From Bacteroides bouchesdurhonensis (lineage in GTDB: Bacteria; Bacteroidota; Bacteroidia; Bacteroidales; Bacteroidaceae): 64,000 bases of DNA. Of this stretch, positions 1 to 9,700 are shown in pieces. Under the pieces are notes generated by a model. The model did no database searches. It was not told the origin of the DNA and was given only the letters and a program-made list of their open reading frames with translations. Every line of letters starts with the position of its first letter. Position 1 is the stretch's first letter. The position numbers and the translations under genes are program-made. The stretch lies in contig NZ_LT707006.1 of the NCBI RefSeq assembly GCF_900155865.1, forward strand, positions 27,751 to 91,750, written 5' to 3'.

Positions 1-27
1 ATTCTCAGGGTCCTGTCCATACCGCAG
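1..27 (-). repeat. Left copy of the crossover repeat (inverted)
   Basis: Read on the minus strand, this edge gives CTGCGG followed by TATGGACAGGACCCTGA and four more bases. The 21 bases at 1-21 are the exact reverse complement of 4540-4560 inside the DUF4965-type gene. The CTGCGG part (22-27) is also found next to the silent copy at 13760. By inference this is the start of a third 3' cassette that runs leftward out of the window, so only its first bases are visible. Being inverted relative to 4540, it would support inversion of about 22-4539. Confidence 0.8.
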
Positions 28-217
28 TCTTGCAAACAATGTATTGTATATCAATTTGTTACATAAAAATGTATTGTCTTTGTGTTGTGTTTTTTATACT
101 ATGTCTATGTACTAAAGAAGTTTATTATAGATATGAAAGTATAATAGTAATATGACATGTTTATAATTAAAACATATACTGATGCTCATCTCTTAAATTG
201 GCGAATAAACATCTTGT

Positions 218-316
218 AAGTAACTGTTCACAATTAGTTAATGTTATCCGTCATTCTTCGCTTCGCTCCTTTAGATAGATACTCATGATACATATTAATT
301 AGGAATACTAACTTAT
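218..316. repeat. Degenerate direct repeat, copy 1
   Basis: By eye this aligns with 638-727. Shared blocks include AAGT-ACTGTTC-CAATTAGT-AATG near the start and CTCATGATA followed by ATTAATTAGGAA near the end. Copy 1 carries about a dozen extra bases (TTCGCTTCGCTCC) in the middle. Origin and role are unknown. Confidence 0.55.
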
Positions 317-415
317 TTGATTAATTTATTACGCTATAAAGAAGGCTCTGCATAGTCTATTTTTTGAAAAATAAGAATATTATTGTAGTTTTTCTTTCAG
401 ATATTAAAGATTGGT

Positions 416-478
416 TAGTTCCTCGGTGAGAAACAACTTGTTTCTCACCGAGGAACTATTTGTTTCTTTTAAAGAAAC
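416..478. terminator. 43-bp perfect palindrome plus an adjacent short palindrome
   Basis: Positions 416-436 and 438-458 are perfect 21-bp inverted arms around one central base. They are followed by an 8-bp pair (462-469 and 471-478, GTTTCTTT / AAAGAAAC) around one base. The stem could act as a terminator in either direction for the recombinase and for whatever lies to the left, although no long T-run follows directly. A cruciform or protein site is an alternative. Confidence 0.5.
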
Positions 479-637
479 TATGTCTTGGCTTTAAATCAAA
501 ATACGAAATTTACAACATGTTAATTATTAACCTTTTATAGAAATAAAGCACTACCTTTGATAATTATAGGATGATTATTGACAAATAAGCTAAGATTTAT
601 AACCAGCAATGAATAGTAAAATATATTTTTATTACAT

Positions 638-727
638 AAGTTACAGTTCGCAATTAGTCAATGCTGTCTATTATCCCCTTAAACAACAGATGCTCATGAT
701 ATGAATTAATTAGGAACACTTACCTAT
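638..727. repeat. Degenerate direct repeat, copy 2
   Basis: This is the partner of 218-316, offset by about 420 bp, with several substitutions and without the central GC-richer insertion. It lies just beyond the 3' end of the recombinase gene. Confidence 0.55.
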
Positions 728-815
728 ATCATCTTGTTTATTATAGTATGAACATGTAGAATAAAATAGTATATGAATAATTTAAATCATAATATAAAAA
801 CAAATCTTTTTAATT

Positions 816-2099
816 TTATTGGGCAAGTCTAGCCCTCAGTTCCTTCAATCTATTAGCGGCTTGCAGATTATCAACTTTGATATATCGCATAAAAGCAGAT
901 GGACTTTTGTGACCAGATATTCGCATCAATTCTTCTGCAGGAAAACCTGATAAATACATATTCGTACAAAAAGAGCGTCTACAAGTATGGGAGTATATTA
1001 GTTCCCATTTTTCGTATATTCGTTTTTCTCGTTCTTTGCCTTTTTTACGAACTATTTCAACTTTCTGTCTTAACTTCGCTTTTAGTCCCAACTCTTTTAC
1101 CCTATCATTAAATAAATATCTTGGTATTTTGGGTAATTCATAATTGTATTTTTTAAGAATCTCTGGAACATAATCAATCATGGGAATAATAACTGCCTTA
1201 TGTACTTTTCTTTGTTTAAGGTTTATATTTCCATTATCCAAATCAATGTGTTCTGGACCTAAAGTTGAAAGATCACTATATCGTAAACCTGTAAAACATC
1301 CAGTGATAAATATATCGCGTATTTTCTCCAATTGCTTATCATCCGATAGATCGAGCTCGTATATCGCTGCTAATTCTTTTTCACTTAAATAAATAGCATC
1401 AGTTTCTTCCTCTACAACTTTGAAACATCTTAGATCAATTGGCGGAATGGCTCCTTTTACAATCTGAAAATTAACAAATCCTTTCAATAATCGTATAATT
1501 TTCCCTGCAGAGTTAGTGAGTAATCCTTTTGTTCCATTTGGCTTTTCAGCTTTATAGAATAAATAATCCATGAATTCATTGTAAAATGTCAAATTCAAAT
1601 TATGAAATGACAAAGGTTGAGATGAATATTCCTTAAAAGCAATTAGATGTTTACGAAGTGTTCTATAATCTTTGATCTGATCTTTAGAAACAGATGGAGC
1701 CTTTTCTATAATATATCTTTCTAATGCATCAAATATATCTATTCGATGGGAACGCAAATCATATTCCCTATCTTTTTCCAATTCGAGCAAAACAAAATCA
1801 ACAGTCGGATCTAGATTATTATCTTTAGCATAAGTAAGAATTTTGCCAAGTTTTGATGTGATTCTAATTAAACAAGAATCAATTTCTTCGTATTGTGGAC
1901 AAGCACGTTTAATCCATCTCTTCTTGGCATCCCAATATTCAGGTTTAATATTGTATCCAGTAGAGATGAGTGTACGTTTAAACCGATCATAATTATATCG
2001 AATATAAAGAACTGTAGTGCCCTCTTGAGTAACGTACTTTGGTTTAATATATGGAAAATATTTTGCTATAGTGATCTGTATTGCATTCGTGTTGCAAAT
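816..2099 (-). CDS. Tyrosine recombinase/integrase, putative local invertase; start codon missing or non-canonical
   Basis: This is a phage-integrase-family recombinase, expected to cut and rejoin DNA through a tyrosine. The C-terminal part carries the catalytic set: Arg in TGLRYSDL, a Lys in the KQRKVHK strand, HTCRRS, GHKS, and Tyr in MRYIK. An open frame continues upstream of the first usable codon (TTG at 1790) back to a TAA at 2102-2100. It encodes a plausible arm-binding N-terminus (YIRYNYDRF, STGYNIKPEYWD), which would give about 427 residues, normal for Bacteroides integrases. Those extra 103 codons contain no ATG, GTG or TTG. Either a rare start such as the ATA at 2081 is used, or the start was lost and only a shortened product from 1790 could be made. 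Its place between the crossover repeats at 1-27 and 4540 suggests that it is, or was, the recombinase of this locus. Confidence 0.8.
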   Translation of the reverse strand: MCNTNAIQITIAKYFPYIKPKYVTQEGTTVLYIRYNYDRFKRTLISTGYNIKPEYWDAKKRWIKRACPQYEEIDSCLIRITSKLGKILTYAKDNNLDPTVDFVLLELEKDREYDLRSHRIDIFDALERYIIEKAPSVSKDQIKDYRTLRKHLIAFKEYSSQPLSFHNLNLTFYNEFMDYLFYKAEKPNGTKGLLTNSAGKIIRLLKGFVNFQIVKGAIPPIDLRCFKVVEEETDAIYLSEKELAAIYELDLSDDKQLEKIRDIFITGCFTGLRYSDLSTLGPEHIDLDNGNINLKQRKVHKAVIIPMIDYVPEILKKYNYELPKIPRYLFNDRVKELGLKAKLRQKVEIVRKKGKEREKRIYEKWELIYSHTCRRSFCTNMYLSGFPAEELMRISGHKSPSAFMRYIKVDNLQAANRLKELRARLAQ

Positions 2100-2105
2100 T
2101 TAAGA

Positions 2106-2628
2106 AAGCTATCTAAAACAGCAAATATCTCTTTAGTTAAAGTTGATGATTGCTCATGCTTTTATAATTTTCTTTAAGCTAAGGAAAATATCTGTTCATA
2201 AAAGGATAAATATTGCTCAAACGGCATAGAGACCTCTATTTATTGAGTCTAAAAAAGGAGAAAAACATAAAAAAGAGCAGATTTTATCCTTTCTTGACCA
2301 TAGATTTTCCTTATTTTTTATATTAATTGTCTTATTTTGTATCGATCGAAATAAAATGCTATGGGAAATAACTAGCCTTTACAGGTTTTATGTCTACTCA
2401 AGATACACAAAACAGTAGTACTTTTCTCCATAACATTCTATTCAAGATTTGACAATACTGGTATTTGTTAATAGGTAAAAAGAAAAAATAAAAGTATTAA
2501 GGATTAAAGTTTTCATTAAGGTATTATTTAAGGTAAGAAGAAATTTAGCTAACATGGGGTTGTTTTATTATTAAGGTAAGAAGATTGTAGGATGGATAAC
2601 CTTAAATTTTAGATTAATTAAAAGAATT
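2106..2628 (+). promoter_or_regulatory. Divergent upstream region of the DUF4965-type gene with TTAAGG repeats
   Basis: No gene is seen here. TTAAGG occurs at 2497, 2516, 2528 and 2571 on the plus strand, and inverted as CCTTAA at 2600. The longer TTAAGGTAAGAAGA is present twice, at 2528-2541 and 2571-2584, 43 bp apart (about four helical turns). A regulator-binding role is inferred. I found no convincing Bacteroides TTTG / TAnnTTTG promoter pair. The region lies inside the putative invertible segment, so the promoter would travel with the 5' module. Confidence 0.45.
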
Positions 2629-5142
2629 ATGAAGAAACTACTAATTATGATGGCTCTTTCTGTTAGTATGCTGATTAATGCTCAGACAACTAACTTTTTT
2701 GAACCTGTTAAAGAAATAGCACTACGTGTCCCGTCAGTGCCAATTGTTGTTTCAGACCCATATTTTTCAATTTGGTCTCCTTATGACAAATTGATGGAAG
2801 GGAGTACAGAACATTGGACAAGTGCAAAGAAGCCTTTATTGGGTGCCCTACGGGTAGATGGTAAAGTATATCGTTTTCTAGGTAAAGATAAAATAAATTT
2901 AGTCCCGATTGCCCCTATGACAAATGTAGAACGTTGGGAAGCAGCTTATACGAATAGCACACCATCTAATGGATGGCAAGAATTTCAATTTGATGATAGC
3001 AGTTGGAAAAAAGGAAAGGCTGCTTTTGGTAGCCACGATATGCAACGGGTTCACACTGAATGGAAAGGGAATGATACTGATATTTATATTCGTCGCGAAT
3101 TCGATATTAATAATTTAGATTTAGCAGAAGATTTTTATTTAATTTATTCTCATGATGATGTATTTGAACTATATCTCAATGGGGAAAAATTAGTTTCTAC
3201 AGATCTAGTTTGGAGAGACAATGTGTATTTGAAACTGACTGATGCAGCAAAGAAAAAATTGCGTAATGGTAAGAATGTGATTGCTGCTCATTGCCACAAT
3301 ACTACAGGAGGTTCCTATGTGGATTTTGGTTTATTCCGTGAAAAGAAAGATGCCGTAAAGTTCTCTGATGAGGCTATTCAAAAATCTGTAGATGTATTAG
3401 CGACTTCTAGTTATTATACTTTTACCTGTGGTCCTGTAGAGCTCGATCTCGTTTTTACAGCTCCTCAGTTGATTGATGATTTGGATCTATTATCCACACC
3501 TATTAATTATATATCCTATCGCGTACGAGCACTTGATCAGAAAGGTCATGATGTACAACTCTATATGGAAACTACTCCAGAATTGAGTATTAATGAGAAT
3601 AATCAACCTACTATTGCACGTACGTTATCTAAAAATGGTATTAGTTATGTTGAGGCTGGGTCCATTGATCAGCCAATATGTGATCGTAAAGGTGACTTAA
3701 TTTGTGCAGATTGGGGTTACGCATACCTTGCTAGTGTAAATGGAGCTGGGAAATCTATAGGTTTAGGCGATTATTATAGAATGAAAGAATCGTTTGTAAA
3801 AAACGGAAGTTTAAATTCCACTATTACAAAATGGACTACTCGCAAAGAAGAGGATAATCCAGCTATGACTTATGTACATAATTTAGGTATAGTTTCCAAG
3901 GATAGCAAAGAGGGATTCATGATGATTGGTTATGATGATATCTATTCTATTGAATATATGTATGAAAAGCGTATGGGATATTGGAAGCACGACGGTAAAG
4001 TAACCATATTCGATGCTTTCGAGAATTTGAGAGATAATTATCAACCAATTATGGAGCGTTGCCGCGCTTTGGATGCGATGATTTATAATGACGCAGAGAA
4101 AGCAGGTGGCAAAAAATATGCTGAAATCTGTTCGGCTGCTTATCGTCAGGTAATGTCAGCCCACAAACTCTTCAAAGATAAAGAAGGTAACTTGATGTGG
4201 TTTTCAAAAGAGAACAATAGTAATGGTTGTGTTAATACAGTGGACTTGACTTATCCATCTGCTCCATTATTTTTGATTTATAATCCTGATTTACAGAAAG
4301 CAATGATGACTAGTATTTTTGAATATAGTGCTAGTGGTCGTTGGAATAAACCTTTCCCAGCTCATGACTTAGGAACATATCCTATAGCTAACGGACAAGT
4401 TTACGGAGGCGATATGCCTATTGAAGAAGGTGGTAACATGGTTATTCTAGCTGCAGCTATCTCAAAAATTGAAGGAAATGCCGATTATGTAAAAAAATAT
4501 TGGGGTATTTTAACCACGTGGACTAATTATTTAGTAGAGTATGGACAGGACCCTGAGAATCAACTTTGTACGGATGACTTTGCGGGTCATTGGGCGCATA
4601 ATGCGAACTTGTCAATAAAAGCTATTATGGGTGTTGCCGGATATAGTGAGATGGCACGTCTACTTGGTTTGGATGATGTTGCGGACAAATATGCTGTTAT
4701 TGCCAAGAATATGGCGGTGAAATGGGAAGAAATGGCAAACGAAGGTGATCATTATCGTCTTGCTTTTGACCGTAAAGATACTTGGAGTCAAAAATATAAT
4801 ATGGTTTGGGATAAAATCTGGAACCTGAATCTCTTCCCCAATAACGTAATCGAAAAAGAAATCAAGTATTATCAGACCAAGCAGAATCTTTATGGTTTGC
4901 CTCTGGATTCTCGCAAAGAGTACACTAAATCGGACTGGATTATGTGGACAGCGGCAATGGCACCTGACCAGAATACATTCGAGAAGTTTATAGATCCCCT
5001 TTATAAATACATTGATGAAACAAAAACTCGTGTACCTATCAGTGACTGGCATCATACGGATAGTGGTGAATGGGTTGGTTTTAAAGCTCGTTCTGTAATC
5101 GGTGGATACTGGATGAAGGTACTTATGGATAAAGCTCGATGA
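2629..5142 (+). CDS. GtaA/DUF4965-family secreted protein (glutaminase A-like), expressed full-length copy
   Basis: The protein has 837 residues with a signal peptide (cleavage after about residue 18, LINAQ). By family knowledge the order is DUF4964, a galactose-binding-like jelly-roll insert (about residues 95-235, with DDSSWKKG and YLNGEKL), DUF5127, DUF4965 and DUF1793. Fungal relatives are called glutaminase A, but Bacteroides members sit in glycan loci and their substrate is uncertain. The crossover sequence at 4540 encodes YGQDP from residue 638, so the last 200 residues form the exchangeable module; these reappear almost unchanged at 13766-14368. The stop is 36 bp before the next gene, and the reading direction and short gaps suggest it leads the cassette A operon. 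Both ends of the gene look intact. Confidence 0.85.
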   Translation: MKKLLIMMALSVSMLINAQTTNFFEPVKEIALRVPSVPIVVSDPYFSIWSPYDKLMEGSTEHWTSAKKPLLGALRVDGKVYRFLGKDKINLVPIAPMTNVERWEAAYTNSTPSNGWQEFQFDDSSWKKGKAAFGSHDMQRVHTEWKGNDTDIYIRREFDINNLDLAEDFYLIYSHDDVFELYLNGEKLVSTDLVWRDNVYLKLTDAAKKKLRNGKNVIAAHCHNTTGGSYVDFGLFREKKDAVKFSDEAIQKSVDVLATSSYYTFTCGPVELDLVFTAPQLIDDLDLLSTPINYISYRVRALDQKGHDVQLYMETTPELSINENNQPTIARTLSKNGISYVEAGSIDQPICDRKGDLICADWGYAYLASVNGAGKSIGLGDYYRMKESFVKNGSLNSTITKWTTRKEEDNPAMTYVHNLGIVSKDSKEGFMMIGYDDIYSIEYMYEKRMGYWKHDGKVTIFDAFENLRDNYQPIMERCRALDAMIYNDAEKAGGKKYAEICSAAYRQVMSAHKLFKDKEGNLMWFSKENNSNGCVNTVDLTYPSAPLFLIYNPDLQKAMMTSIFEYSASGRWNKPFPAHDLGTYPIANGQVYGGDMPIEEGGNMVILAAAISKIEGNADYVKKYWGILTTWTNYLVEYGQDPENQLCTDDFAGHWAHNANLSIKAIMGVAGYSEMARLLGLDDVADKYAVIAKNMAVKWEEMANEGDHYRLAFDRKDTWSQKYNMVWDKIWNLNLFPNNVIEKEIKYYQTKQNLYGLPLDSRKEYTKSDWIMWTAAMAPDQNTFEKFIDPLYKYIDETKTRVPISDWHHTDSGEWVGFKARSVIGGYWMKVLMDKAR
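4540..4560 (+). repeat. Crossover repeat in the intact gene
   Basis: This copy starts with TATGGACAGGACCCTGA, is identical over 21 bases to the inverted copy at 1-21, and shares 17 bases with 13766-13782. It lies in frame and encodes YGQDPEN, so a switch at this point would keep the reading frame. Upstream bases (GTAGAG) differ from the CTGCGG found at the other two copies, as expected for an expressed versus a silent junction. Confidence 0.85.
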
Positions 5143-5178
5143 GATGATTAATTTACAATACACTTATTATTAACTAAA

Positions 5179-6708
5179 ATGAAAAACATGAAATGTAAAA
5201 TGAAAAAAGTATTGAAGGAGTGGCAGTGGGTACTACTGGCATTATTCACGATTTGCATTTGCAGTTGCAAAGATGATGATGACAATGCAAATGCAGTAGC
5301 TTTTGATCCTTCGAAACCCGTGTTGATCTCTGATTTCACACCTAAGAAAGGTGGAACCGGGCAGCGTCTGGTTATCTACGGAGAAAATTTTGGATTGGAT
5401 AAGTCGTTGGTCAATGTTATGATCGGTGGGAAAAAAGCTACTATTATTAATGTTAATAACAATAGTATTTATTGTTTAGTCCCATCACAAGCTTATGACG
5501 GTGACATTAAAGTGATAGTCGGAGAAGAAGAGAACCAAGTGACTGGTATATCGGAAAGTATCTTTGAATATGAGAAAAAGATGGTAGTAGGTACATTATG
5601 CGGCTATCGTAATGAATATGATAATCAGGGCTGGAAAGATGGTTCTTTTGACATCTGTTGCGGGTTTCGTAATGATGGATGTTTGAAGTTTGATCCGCTG
5701 TATCCTGATCACCTGTACGTTGTATATGACGGTGCTGATATTCAATTGTTGGATTTGAAGAATCGAATGCTTTCTACTCCGTTAAATCGTTCATCATTTG
5801 GGGATAGACGTTTGCGTTCGCTTGACTTCACAAATGATGGACAATATATGGTTGTAGCTGTCGATTTTAATGGTTGGGGTACTGGAACTAGTCCAAGTGT
5901 ATATTTCGTGAAGCGTAATGAAGATGGTTCATTTACGAATAATAGTAGTATTCAGTTAATTGCTTCTTATAAACAATGTAATGGTGCTGCTCTTCATCCG
6001 ATAAATAATAACGAACTATACTTTAATAGTTATGAACGCGGTCAGGTATTCCGTATGGATGTATCCAAATACTTTGAAACAATTAATAATGGTGGTAATT
6101 GGAATCCTGACAGAGATGGCGGGAATTATGACGAATTATTTACAATTCAGGACACTGGTTGGGAATTCCAGATTAACATACATCCTAGTGGTAATTATGC
6201 CTATATTGTGGTAATTAATCAACATTATATTTTGCGTACTGACTACAACTGGGAAAAGAAACGTTTTGCTCCTGCTTACGTTGTTGCTGGACAGGCGCGT
6301 TCTGCTGCATGGGAAGATGCTGCCGGAGTAAGTGCTAGATTAAATCGTCCATATCAAGGAATATTTGTAAAGAACCAAGAGTATGTAGATGAAGGTAGGG
6401 AAGATGTGTATGATTTCTATTTTTGCGATAATAAAAACCACTGTATTCGTAAACTATCTCCAGAAGGTATCGTAAGTACTTATGCTGGACGTGGAAACAC
6501 TACTTCTGTTGTTGACAATAATGTTTGGGGTACTGAGGATGGTGATTTACGTGAAGTTGCCCGCTTCCGTGATCCAAGTGGTATAGCTTATGATGAGAGA
6601 GACAATGTATTCTATATTTTGGATGTTGTAGGTCGTAAGATACGTACAATATCAATGGAAGGAGAAACGGGAACATCGGTAGATCTGGAATCAGGTAATT
6701 TTAATTAA
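5179..6708 (+). CDS. IPT/TIG and NHL-type repeat outer-surface lipoprotein (cassette A)
   Basis: This 509-residue lipoprotein has a hydrophobic leader ending in CICSCKDDDD, a lipobox followed by acidic residues typical of surface export in Bacteroides. An IPT/TIG Ig-like domain covers about residues 45-130 (VLISDFTPKKGGTGQRLVIYGENFG). A beta-propeller of NHL-like repeats fills the rest, ending with RFRDPSGIAYDERDNVFYILD. Such proteins commonly accompany SusC/SusD and probably help bind glycan at the surface. The cassette B relative is at 15175. It lies 30 bp before susC. Other in-frame Met codons at 5188 and 5200 could also be the start. Confidence 0.8.
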   Translation: MKNMKCKMKKVLKEWQWVLLALFTICICSCKDDDDNANAVAFDPSKPVLISDFTPKKGGTGQRLVIYGENFGLDKSLVNVMIGGKKATIINVNNNSIYCLVPSQAYDGDIKVIVGEEENQVTGISESIFEYEKKMVVGTLCGYRNEYDNQGWKDGSFDICCGFRNDGCLKFDPLYPDHLYVVYDGADIQLLDLKNRMLSTPLNRSSFGDRRLRSLDFTNDGQYMVVAVDFNGWGTGTSPSVYFVKRNEDGSFTNNSSIQLIASYKQCNGAALHPINNNELYFNSYERGQVFRMDVSKYFETINNGGNWNPDRDGGNYDELFTIQDTGWEFQINIHPSGNYAYIVVINQHYILRTDYNWEKKRFAPAYVVAGQARSAAWEDAAGVSARLNRPYQGIFVKNQEYVDEGREDVYDFYFCDNKNHCIRKLSPEGIVSTYAGRGNTTSVVDNNVWGTEDGDLREVARFRDPSGIAYDERDNVFYILDVVGRKIRTISMEGETGTSVDLESGNFN

Positions 6709-6738
6709 TCAAAATCTAACGAATAAACACGTATTTAT

Positions 6739-9700
6739 ATGAAAAAGTATTTAATCATGTTTGCTGTGTTACTATGCATACCATTAACTATGTTAGCACA
6801 GCAAACTGTAACTGTGAGTGGTACAGTTACCGACACGAAAGGAGTACCTATGATCGGTGTCAATGTCTCTGTGAAAGATGTTGCAGGTCTGGGTGCTATC
6901 ACAGACTTAGATGGACATTATCATCTTAAGATGGAGCCTTATCATAAATTAGCTTTTACTTATATTGGTTATGAAACTGTTGAGATTTTAGTAAAAGATA
7001 AATATACTATTAATGTAGAGATGAAAGAGGCCGCTGCAAGTGCAATAGATGAAGTAGTGGTTACAGGTATGGGAACACAGAAAAAACTGACCGTTACCGG
7101 TGCAGTAACTAATGTGAAAGTGGAAGACTTGAAACGGTTCCCGACTTCTAATTTATCTAATGCACTAGCTGGTAATGTACCGGGAATCATCGCAATGCAG
7201 AATTCAGGGCAACCTGGAAAAAACACTTCTGAATTCTGGATCCGTGGTATTTCTACTTTTGGAGCTAGTAATAGTGCTTATATATTGGTTGATGGATTTG
7301 AACGTAATAATTTGGATGAGATTAATATTGAAGATATTGAATCATTCACTGTATTAAAGGATGCTTCAGCTACTGCTATTTATGGTTCTAAGGGTGCTAA
7401 TGGTGTAGTATTGATTACTACCAAACATGGTAAAGCTGGTAAAGTAAATATTAATGCTAAAGTAGAAACTTCGTATAATACACGTACTATTACTCCAGAG
7501 TTTGTAGATGGAAATACATATGCCAATTTAATGAATGAAGCTTGTGTTACTCGTAATAAAGGTTTTGTTTTTAGACCGGAAGAACTGGAGATTATACGTT
7601 TAGGCTTAGATCCTGATTTATATCCGAATGTAGATTGGATGGATGTACTGTTAAAAGATGGAGCTTGGAGTTATCGTGCCAACTTGAATTTAAGCGGTGG
7701 TGGTTCTACAGCTCGTTACTTTGTTTCCGCTAGTTATGTGGAAGATGAAGGTATGTACAAAACCGATGATACTTTGAAAAAAGATTATGATACGAATGCT
7801 AACTATAAACGTTGGAATTACCGTATGAATGTTGATATTGATATTACCAAAACGACTCTTTTAAAAGTAGGAGTATCGGGCTCTTTAGCTAAACGTAATA
7901 GTCCTGGATTAGGTGATAATGATGTATGGGGAGAACTTTTTGGATACAATGCTCTTAGTACTCCAGTACTATACTCCAATGGACGTATTCCAGCTTTAGG
8001 TACAGGAAATAAAACCAATCCATGGGTATCTGCTACACAAACTGGTTATAATGAAAATTGGGATAATAATATTCAGACCAATGTTACATTAGAACAGAAC
8101 TTTGATTTTATAACCAAAGGGTTACGTTTTGTCGGACGTTTTGGATATGATACTAATAATAGTAACTGGATTAACCGTCATCGTTGGCCAGACCAATGGA
8201 AAGCATTGAGCCGTAATCCCCAAAATGGAGAAATTGTTTGGGATCATGTATCCGGTCCAAGTGATATGTTTCAAGATAGTGGTTCGAGAGGAGATCGTCG
8301 CGAGTTTTTAGATTTATTATTAAGTTGGGATCGTGGTTTTAAAGATCATCATCTTGGTGCTACAGTAAGATATACACAAGATTCTAAAAAACAGACAGTA
8401 GATATAGGTACTGATATTAAAAATGGTGTAGCACGACGAAATCAGGGTTTAGCCGGACGCGTTACATACAATTGGAATTACCGTTATTTCTTTGATTTTA
8501 ATTTCGGTTATACAGGTTCTGAGAACTTTGCAACAGGACACCAATACGGATTCTTTCCTGCTTTTTCTGCAGCGTGGAATATCGCTGAAGAACCTATTGT
8601 CAAGAATAATCTAAAGTGGATGAATATGTTCAAAGTTCGTTACTCACATGGTAAAGTTGGTAATGACAATATGAATGATAGATTCCCATATTTGTATACC
8701 ATTCAGGATTGGTATAAAGATTCAAAGGATAAAACTCATGACCTTGCAGGTTATAATTGGGGAACAGCAGCATATTCTAATTATTATAAAGGTATACATT
8801 ATGCGCAGGTAGCTTCTCCATATATAACATGGGAAGTTGCTACTAAAGATGACCTTGGAATAGATTTATCATTATTCAACGATAAATTCTCTGCTACAGT
8901 AGATTATTTCTATGAAAAACGTACAGGTATTTATATGACACGCAAATTCCTGCCATTCATTACAGGATTGGAAAGTAAACCTAGAGCTAATGTCGGTGCA
9001 GTTCGTTCTAGAGGCTTTGATGGACATTTCTCATTAAAAGAGAAAATTGGGAATGTCGATATGACAATCCGTGGTAATATGACCTATAGTAAAAATGAAG
9101 TATTAGATAGGGATGAGGAAAATAAGGTTTATCCTTATCAATATGAACGTGGCTATCGTGTGGATCAAGAAAAGGGTCTTATTGCATTAGGATTGTTTAA
9201 AGACTATGATGATATCCGCAATAGTCCAAAACAGGAATTTGGAGTAGTACAACCTGGTGATATTAAATATAAAGATGTCAATGGTGACGGTGTTATTAAT
9301 AATGGTGACCGAGTTGCTATCGGTGCGACAAGACGGCCTAATCTGGTTTATGGTATTGGTGCTTCTGTTGCATGGAATGGGTTTGATTTTAATGTTCATT
9401 TCCAAGGTGCTGGTAAATCAACTTTCCCTATTTATGGCAAGTGTGTATTTGCATTTAGAGAAAATGACTGGGGCAATATCATGAAAGGTATGCTTGAAGA
9501 TCGTTGGGTAGATTCAGAAACTGCAGAAAAACTTGGTATCCAGGCGAATGAAAATCCGAATGCTCCTTATCCACGCTTAACATATGGTGTAAATGGGAAC
9601 AATGAGCAGGGGTCTACTTATTGGTTACGTAACGGACGCTATGTACGCTTGAAAAATGTAGATATAGGTTATACTCTTCCGAAAAATATAACGAATAAAC

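Larger units (their letters stand above)
28..815. other. AT-rich non-coding stretch downstream of the recombinase
   Basis: No credible gene is seen on either strand. The stretch holds a 43-bp palindrome (416-458), a short second palindrome (462-478) and two degenerate direct-repeat copies (218-316 and 638-727). It lies inside the segment predicted to invert. Confidence 0.6.

Noticed and set aside
1893..2177. 94-codon plus-strand frame
   Set aside because: It lies antisense to the continuous N-terminal reading frame of the recombinase, which has clear family sequence.
2448..2467. TTTG and TATTTG as a promoter for the gene at 2629
   Set aside because: Spacing is about 10 bases rather than the 19-21 expected between the Bacteroides -33 and -7 elements.
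4660..5163. 167-codon minus-strand frame
   Set aside because: It is the mirror of the conserved DUF1793-type C-terminus, and the same shadow appears at 13985-14344.
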